This document shows positions 57,683-64,000 of a DNA stretch of 64,000 nucleotides, in pieces. The stretch's first letter is position 1; the number at the start of each line of letters is the position of its first letter. The stretch lies in assembly GCA_025093555.1 (NCBI GenBank), contig JAIWNF010000051.1:1-64000 (forward strand), read 5' to 3'. A model generated the notes under the pieces. The model worked only from the letters and a program-made list of their open reading frames with translations, did no database searches and was not told the origin of the DNA. The DNA comes from Circinella umbellata. Lineage: Eukaryota > Mucoromycota > Mucoromycetes > Mucorales > Lichtheimiaceae. A program made the position numbers and the translations under genes.

Positions 57683-58615
57683 ATGATCCTACGATTTATA
57701 TTAATACAACTGATCATTTTATGTTCAGTTATAACAACAATACACGCTGCTCCTGTCATATTATTTAAAAGAGATGAAACAAGTCAAGGTCAATCAGTAC
57801 CATTTTGGATTTCTGTTGTAGCTGTTATTTCCATCTTGGTTGCTATCATACTGGGTGTCATTATTATCTATTGTATCAAGACAAGAAGAAAACAACGACG
57901 TTACAGAGAACAGCAACATCAACCGTGTACTTCCAACAATAACAAAAATAATAGTAAAATATCAAAACAAATCAATGATAATAATTCATTAGGTTGTCCT
58001 CCTCATGATCAACCGCATATGAACAGTAATCATACCGGCAGGACCGGTGAAAGTGACTCTTCTTGTATTATTGATCATGAAACACCCGATGAAGAATTGG
58101 AATCATCAAAACGTAATCGATTATCTGCTTTATTTTTTGGTCAACCGCCCCCACCACCTAATCGACAAGAACAAATAGTAAAAGAAAACAAAATGGAAGA
58201 AAAACCATTATCTAATACTGTTCATGATGATGAGAATGATCAAGAACAATTACACCAGCAGCAACAAGAACAACAACTACAACTACAGCAACAAGAAGGA
58301 GGAAAAGCCTTTTTAAAAAGTAACAAAAAGAAAAGAACTATTAATAACAATATTAATAATGGAACTTGGACTTCAGCAGCATTTGCTTCGCTCGGTCGAA
58401 AATCGGTTGCATCAGTTCAATGGGTCGGTTTTCGTGCTTCCATGGATCGGCAACCCCAACAAAACACTGGTTTATTTGTAGTTAATAATAATAATAATAG
58501 TAGTAGTAATAATAGCAGCTATTACCATTCTAATAATATTAATAATAGTAGCACTGATCATCTCGCTCAATATAATCAACAACAACAACAACAGGATCAA
58601 GTAGTTCGATATTGA
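57683..58615 (+). CDS. Secreted-pathway single-pass membrane protein, Gln/Asn-rich tail
   Basis: Uninterrupted 310-codon frame with no family I recognise. Residues 1-23 form a signal peptide (hydrophobic core FILIQLIILCSVITTIHA). A dibasic KR at 29-30 (ILFKRDE) could be a Kex2-type site. The ectodomain is very short (about 24-41). One transmembrane helix follows (42-65, WISVVAVISILVAIILGVII) with a basic stop-transfer TRRKQRRYR. The ~240-residue cytosolic tail is low complexity: Asn-rich, Gln-rich (about 190-210) and a repeat-like Asn/Ser stretch near the end. Single-pass proteins with a tiny outside part and long tail resemble mating/stress sensors or adaptor proteins in layout only. The frame is intact despite poly-Asn codon runs, which supports a real gene. 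Confidence 0.6.
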   Translation: MILRFILIQLIILCSVITTIHAAPVILFKRDETSQGQSVPFWISVVAVISILVAIILGVIIIYCIKTRRKQRRYREQQHQPCTSNNNKNNSKISKQINDNNSLGCPPHDQPHMNSNHTGRTGESDSSCIIDHETPDEELESSKRNRLSALFFGQPPPPPNRQEQIVKENKMEEKPLSNTVHDDENDQEQLHQQQQEQQLQLQQQEGGKAFLKSNKKKRTINNNINNGTWTSAAFASLGRKSVASVQWVGFRASMDRQPQQNTGLFVVNNNNNSSSNNSSYYHSNNINNSSTDHLAQYNQQQQQQDQVVRY

Positions 58616-59940
58616 TCCATTGAGAAAGAATACGTATTATAGTCTATTAATCAACATTTTATACCATATCAACCAATTTTACCAATCCATTATTTACAAT
58701 ACCATTAAATAACATACAACTAATATTGAAATTTATCATTTGCATCATCATTCATTATCATCATACTATATATTCACATATTAACAATATATTAATAATT
58801 ACTAGTACATATAAATACATGCATACACATAAACAAACAAACAAACAAAAATTATCATCTTTCTTTCTTTTGTTTATAATTCAAAGTAATACGTAATGAT
58901 AATAATAATAATATTTTAATACCTTAAATAATAATACCCTAATATCCTTAATATCCCTAATAGTAATAAATATAATTTACATTTGGATAACGTAAATATT
59001 TACAGTTTTTTTTTCAGTATCATCCAATTACTATTTTTATTTTATCAATTAAAATCATAGTTACACATCAATCAATTGCATTTAGCTTTTTAGAAGAGAT
59101 AAAAAGTTGGGGGGTAAGGAATGTGTTTCTTTTTTTTTTTGGGGGGGGGAGGGAGGCAAGTATATTACAAAATGGACCATGGTTTTAATTATTCTTGAGT
59201 GGTGAACATATAGGAGACAAAAATAGGAAATAGAATAAACATCATCTTTCCTTTTTTTTTTAATCTATCTCTAAAATTGAGTAAAATGCCGAGAGGGTTT
59301 AACAAAAAAAAGAAAAAAGGAGGGAGGGTGGTTAAGAAAGAAAGTGTAACTATCTTTACTTATTATATCTACTGTGTATAAATAATGCGAAACAGTTATT
59401 AACATATACATATTCATATGTAATAGAGACCTATTGTTTCTATAAAAGATTATGAAACAGAATATATACTACACATACATAAATATGTACATTGATTCTA
59501 CGTACGTAAATATTATTAACAAGAAAGAATCTACGAAATGGCGTTTTTTTGCCTCATCTATACATGGTACGTACTATAAATCTCTTTTGTGTTTTACTCC
59601 TTTTCTTTTTCTCCTTTATATATATATATATATACGTAACACTTTGAAAATCACTATAATAGATCAACAATAAACATTAATGTACCGTTACAAAAAAAGG
59701 TGTAAAAGGCTATATATATGCATATTGAACATGTTGCTTTATCAATTAACAAAAAATGTATAACTCTCCTTTCATTGATTCTCCCGCCTCTTTTCTTTTT
59801 CTTACATATTTAGCATACATATATCTCTTTATGATTATTATCAAGAGACAAAAAAAAAAAAAAAAAAAGGAGAAGGAACATTGTATCTCGTTTTTTTTAA
59901 GTATAGTATATATTTTCAAGTGTATTATAATCCTTAAAAC
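58616..59940. other. Intergenic, no gene seen
   Basis: AT-rich spacer with simple repeats (AAAC at 58837-58851), a G run (59140-59148), and short unsupported frames at 59452-59673 and 59756-59944. Confidence 0.6.
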
Positions 59941-61760
59941 CTAATCTAACTCATATCCTTCTTCTGCTAAATAAAGCGCCACAATACGCATACTTGCTTG
60001 AGCAATCATATCATCTTCTAATGCTTCATCAGATGGGGTTGTATCTTGTATAAACTTTAGTAATTCCATTACAATATTCATTGTATCAGTTAATACTGTA
60101 CGAATCTTGAGTAATATATCAGCATCCATCCCACTTTCTTGATCTTCATTATAATTAGAAGAAAGATATTGAATAGCAGCTTCCAAAATTTCAAAACATA
60201 CGGGTACCATCATTTCTTGTCGAACTTCCTTTTCTGTATCTACTTCAACTGCTTCTTGATTATGTAATTTTAATCGTCTTTCGTGAATGTCATCTAACAT
60301 GACTCGTGTTTCTACAGCAACCAAATGAATAATCAAAACTGGAAATTTGATATCTGCCTCTTCTTCATTATTATTATTGTCATTGGCTGGCTTCTTTTCA
60401 TTTTTTCGTCGTTCAGATTTTGTTTTTCGTAAGGTAGAAAATAACCAATCGGGACCGAAATAATTGAGTAAACAAGATATAACAACCATGGCTTGATCTC
60501 GATATTTTATATCTAGAAATAAATAAAAATGATTTAGATTCAATTTATATACATATAAATTGCTGTTTTTTTTTTAACTTTACCAAGTTTGCTACTAAAT
60601 ATCTGCCTTAATCCAGATCGAAGATCTTTTAAGACACTTTCTATTTTATCTTGACTTAAATCTTCTTTAAATTTATCCATAATCTACGAGAAAATAAATA
60701 AATAACATTGAAGATAACATATGCTCTTTTTTTTTTTTTTTAGAAAGAAAAACCAAATTGTTAGTTACTTTGGGAGGTACATCTGGTAATACAACGCTTA
60801 AAATATTCAATGCTTCAAACTTCAATTTGTCTTGATTTGTTGCTAAGATTTTAGATAATGCTTTCAATAAAGTGTGTAAAGAATATTTTAAAGCTGATTC
60901 AAGACTTGGAATTGATTTTTTTTCTTCGTGAAGCATATGACATGTTCTTGCGAATGTTGAATGAATTAATTGTAATCCAAGTTGTCTTTCTTGTTCTAAT
61001 AATTAATGGAAGAGGAGTTAAGTTATCTTATTTTCCTTCCACTTATTAAATATTGTTATAACATTTATTTTATTACCATTATTTGTAGCAACGATTAATT
61101 CCATTACATTTTTTATTACATCTGGATCCAACATTCGAACAAGTCCTTCTTTAGTTATACTGACACATAATAAAATATGAAGTGCTTCTCGAGTACCATC
61201 CGTTTCATCACTTGTCATAAAATAAATTATATATCAATATCCATTTTTTTTTTTGGTGTTTCATCACTCTATTCAAAACCCCTTTCCCCCTCCTAATCTT
61301 ACTTTTCTTTTAATACAGTTGATAATCCAGGAATTCGATCCGCCATCACCTTATTAGAAGCCATATTTTCATAATGAGCAAAACAAGCTAATACGTTGAT
61401 GGCGATTTCTCTCAAGACCGGTTCTGAAATTTCTCCAGTTTCTGAATTCACAGAAGCTAAACCATATTAGCAACAGAATAATAATAATAATAATAATAAT
61501 ACTTATTACGTTTGTAAACTTTTTTTTTCTTACAAAGGCAAAAAAAAAGATTACTTACATGTTCGAAGTAATCGTTCAATAAATTTAAAGTTCATGCCGT
61601 CAAAAACGCGTTGTATAGAATCTACTTGATCATGATTTAAAAGTCGTGGTAAAAGTAACATGCCAACAAATTTAGATTCATCGGGTTGTGATGGTGAAAT
61701 TAATTCAAGACAACGATCGATCTCGGCTGTTCTTTCTTTTGAGGAACTGTGAGCTGCCAT
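59941..61760 (-). CDS. NCDN: Neurochondrin-like helical repeat protein
   Basis: Six exons on the minus strand join in frame: 61760-61559, 61456-61303, 61210-61077, 60995-60769, 60683-60584, 60512-59941, giving 462 residues. The whole protein is alpha-helical in character with repeated armadillo-like blocks: KFVGMLLLPRLL, REIAINVLACFAHYE, REALHILLCVSITKEG, KFEALNILSVVLPDVP, RDQAMVVISCLLNYFGPDWLF and a C-terminal CFEILEAAIQYLS block typical of neurochondrin. Animal neurochondrin is a cytosolic protein (about 730 residues) with roles in signalling and spliceosomal-protein assembly; the fungal form is shorter and its role is not known to me. Codon phase is kept through all five introns, which supports the model. 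Confidence 0.78.
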
Positions 61761-62889
61761 TATTATTATTATTATTATTATTTCAATTTGTGGTCAAACA
61801 AAAGAAAAATATATTTATGCTATTTCCGCAAAAAAAAAAAAAACAAATTAAGGGCGGCTAATAAAATCTGGGATGCTTATACATTTCTTTTTCACTATAC
61901 AGATACGTACTTAGTTGACTAAAGAATTGTAATTTTCATACAAAAGGATATGTGAAAAAGAAAGATACAGTAATTTCTATTTATAAAGTGAGTGATTTGA
62001 TAAACTGGTATTTGGTGAACTTGTTCAAATATATATTGTATTTATGATACGTAGTATTTTTTTTTATGAAATCAGTAATAAGCCTCGTCTGACTCTTTCC
62101 TCTTTGTCTCCAATTGCTTCATTCTTGTATGACCAAGCAAATAAAACTATCCAATTTAATTCTTGTTTCGTCAAAGTTTATAATGTTATTCTTATAGTTA
62201 AACATAAACTTGATTATTATGATTTAAACAAACTTTTTATGGTGGGGTGAATCAACAACAATGAATGAATTGATACGTAGAGCATATATTTTAGTTGTTA
62301 TGTCTTTTAGTTCAACCACTTTTAAGCTTATAAGATGCACCATATCAGGTTCTTACTTTGCAAAAGACGATGAAGAAAAGAAAAATAAATCCTGTTACGT
62401 ACTTGGAATAAAATCTCGTTTTCTCCCGTTTATTTTTTAGCTGAAGTTACTGTGAACATTGTAGTTATGTACCAGCTGTAGTTTACTGATAGTGTACCGA
62501 TTTATACTTCATACTTAAGCACTTGATTATATAAAATCTTTTTTACAAAGTTACAGTAAGAAAAAAAGTTATTCAATTATCAAGCATTGATATACGTACA
62601 AAAAAAAAGCATGTAAAGAATGAGATTATTGTTTTTAGATACATATAACGATCCGTAAAGTTATACTCACTTTTAGTGAAACATCAGTTTTTTATACGTA
62701 TTCATGCAAAAATCAGTATTATCAATAAAAAGTGTTAGATATTTTCTCTTGGTGCAATAAAGAGAAATCTGGCAACTAATAAGAAATTGGTATTAATTTA
62801 CTTAAAACTACAGTAAAATTACATCAATAATATTGAATAGGACAATTTCGATATTTGAAGTTTGAGCTGTTAGTCATATTAAGTAAAGT
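61761..62889. other. Intergenic, no gene seen
   Basis: 5' flank of the neurochondrin-like gene followed by AT-rich sequence with scattered TACGTA hexamers. A 68-codon frame at 62044-62250 has no recognisable features. Confidence 0.55.
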
Positions 62890-63586
62890 ATGATACCAAA
62901 TGCAATTTTGTCGCTAAAAAGAGCTCACTTCCATCCAGAAGATTACAATAGTAACGCCCGATTTGAGTGGGCTACTGAAATTTTGAAAGCTGATATTGAA
63001 TATTGGACAAATTGCGTTTTCATTGATGAATCGAGTTTCAAAGTCAATATGAAGCGCAGTATGGTTTAGTCAAAGATAGGGGGAACAACCAGTAGTACAA
63101 GTCTCTAAAACAAGAGTAAAATCGCATACCATTATTGAAGCTATATCAAGTCTAGCTGTGGTAAATGTGCAATTGAAGATCCCTGAGGTCGTAGCCCCTT
63201 CAAAAACGAGAAAAGGACCAGGCGGCCATTATTTCAATTTTGTGGCTGAAACAATAAAAATAACGGATCAATATGAGGAGTTCAAGGGCCACTATCTTAT
63301 AATGGATAACTGTCCGATCCACAATCATGGTGCTATTAGAAAGTATATCGAAGCTCATGGCTATGGTTGCGTTTATCTTTCGCCTATTCGCCCAAACTCA
63401 ACCCATTTGAGCAGTTTTGGTCTGTATGTAATAGGGAAGTCAAGAGGGAAGCGCTTTTGCAAGAGGAGACATTGTCTTAAAAAATTAGAGATGCTTGCCA
63501 AAAAAGTACTTATCAGTGACCTGCAAAACTTTTGTAGATCTTCGGTTTCGGAATTTCAAATTTGTTTAAATAGGCAACCTCTTTAA
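62890..63586 (+). pseudogene. Tc1/IS630-type transposase remnant (DD34E)
   Basis: Two frames recover most of the catalytic core: VFIDESSF (first Asp), LIMDNCPIHNH (second Asp) and, after a +1 frame change near 63390, a YSPKLNPFEQFW block bearing the Glu. Spacing from the second Asp to Glu is 34 residues. A TAG at 63067-63069 interrupts where a Trp is usual (RSMVxSK), and another frame change lies near 63085. No helix-turn-helix N-terminus is visible upstream. It differs from the left-edge element (its motif is PIHNH instead of PKHTA), so two Tc1 lineages flank the window. Confidence 0.8.
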
Positions 63587-64000
63587 TAAAGATTGGTGCT
63601 CGCATTTTCTTTTTTACCGAATGCACGAATAATTTCGAAAAAATACTGTATCCAGGATCTGGATTCTTCATTATAAAAACAGTTAAAATAGTTTTCCTAT
63701 CATAAGGCATCGATTTAACTACCGTCTCAAGACATATTTTACTACTTGGCGACTTCATCTTTAAATTATAATATAAGCTGTTTACATTACATAAAGATTT
63801 TTTATCATAAGAATAAATAATGCCGAATAAGGAAACCGCATAACTTGAATGATTTGGATACCCTTACTTCCAACCAGTTGGAAGAACTTTCCTTTGAGAT
63901 CTGGATCTTTTATTCATGTACGTTACATTTAAGATTTTTATGATCGCGAACTGATACAACAAATAGTTGTACCCAAATAGGTCTTGCACTCAATTTGATA
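63587..64000. other. Downstream of transposase remnant, unassigned
   Basis: No supported gene. A minus-strand frame (63513-63758) overlaps the transposase end and is treated as a shadow. No clear terminal inverted repeat could be identified by eye. Confidence 0.4.

Noticed and set aside
63513..63758. 81-codon minus-strand frame at the right edge
   Set aside because: Overlaps the C-terminus of the transposase remnant on the opposite strand and resembles a shadow.
1..64000. CRISPR array, bacterial operons, ribosome-binding sites
   Set aside because: The window is eukaryotic with spliced genes; no regularly spaced short repeats with unique spacers were seen.
1..64000. tRNA or rRNA genes
   Set aside because: No convincing B-box (GGTTCGANTCC-like) with matching cloverleaf arms was found by eye; a covariance-model scan would be needed to exclude them.

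Overview
The window comes from a eukaryote and looks like nuclear DNA of a Mucoromycota fungus, most likely Mucorales. Evidence: very AT-rich spacers with long T and A runs; short introns (about 60-140 bp) with GT..AG ends and visible CTAAC-like branch sites; fungal proteins (C-5 sterol desaturase, Num1/Mcp5-type cortical anchor, endopolyphosphatase, Rna1-type RanGAP) beside proteins that early-diverging fungi keep and most Dikarya have lost (CYRI/FAM49, neurochondrin). I do not assign a genus.

Left third (1-19.0 kb) is a mobile-element island: a broken Tc1/mariner transposase with inverted repeats (1-646), a decayed LINE ORF1 (650-1715, minus), a 5'-truncated reverse-strand LTR (1883-2236), a LINE on the minus strand with endonuclease, reverse transcriptase and a C-terminal zinc-binding domain (about 2240-6793), and an almost complete Ty3/gypsy chromovirus (6794-12665) with two ~420-bp LTRs, gag, protease, RT, RNase H, integrase and chromodomain. 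From 12.7 to 18.5 kb are remnants of an unrecognised repeated gene family, direct repeats and LTR-like debris. Most in-frame stops in these elements can be explained by single C-to-T changes.

Middle and right (19-62 kb) carry 13 host genes whose exon chains stay in frame: a ubiquitin-like/ubiquitin/zinc/RING protein (19063-20802, +), ERG3 (22875-24217, +), a NUM1-type protein with a 36-bp coding minisatellite (25505-31346, -), a 6.3-kb stretch without a recognisable gene, CYRI/FAM49 (37616-39207, +), a tetraspanin (40221-41796, +), a RasB-type GTPase with an apparent 2-nt exon (43462-44524, +), NCS-1/frequenin (45451-46656, +), a chromodomain protein with a SPOC-like region (47568-50703, +), RanGAP (51180-52547, +), endopolyphosphatase (53105-54941, -), ribosomal protein eL22 (56420-56894, +), a signal-peptide/one-TM protein with a Gln/Asn-rich tail (57683-58615, +) and a neurochondrin-like protein (59941-61760, -). 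The right edge (62890-63586) holds another broken Tc1/IS630-type transposase.

The genes are not an operon or an evident pathway cluster. Several share a theme of membrane-cortex signalling (CYRI, Ras, NCS-1, tetraspanin, Num1), but adjacency alone is no evidence of joint function. Exon coordinates were derived by eye from splice signals and reading-frame continuity. I saw no tRNA, rRNA or CRISPR array, but small RNAs cannot be excluded by reading alone.
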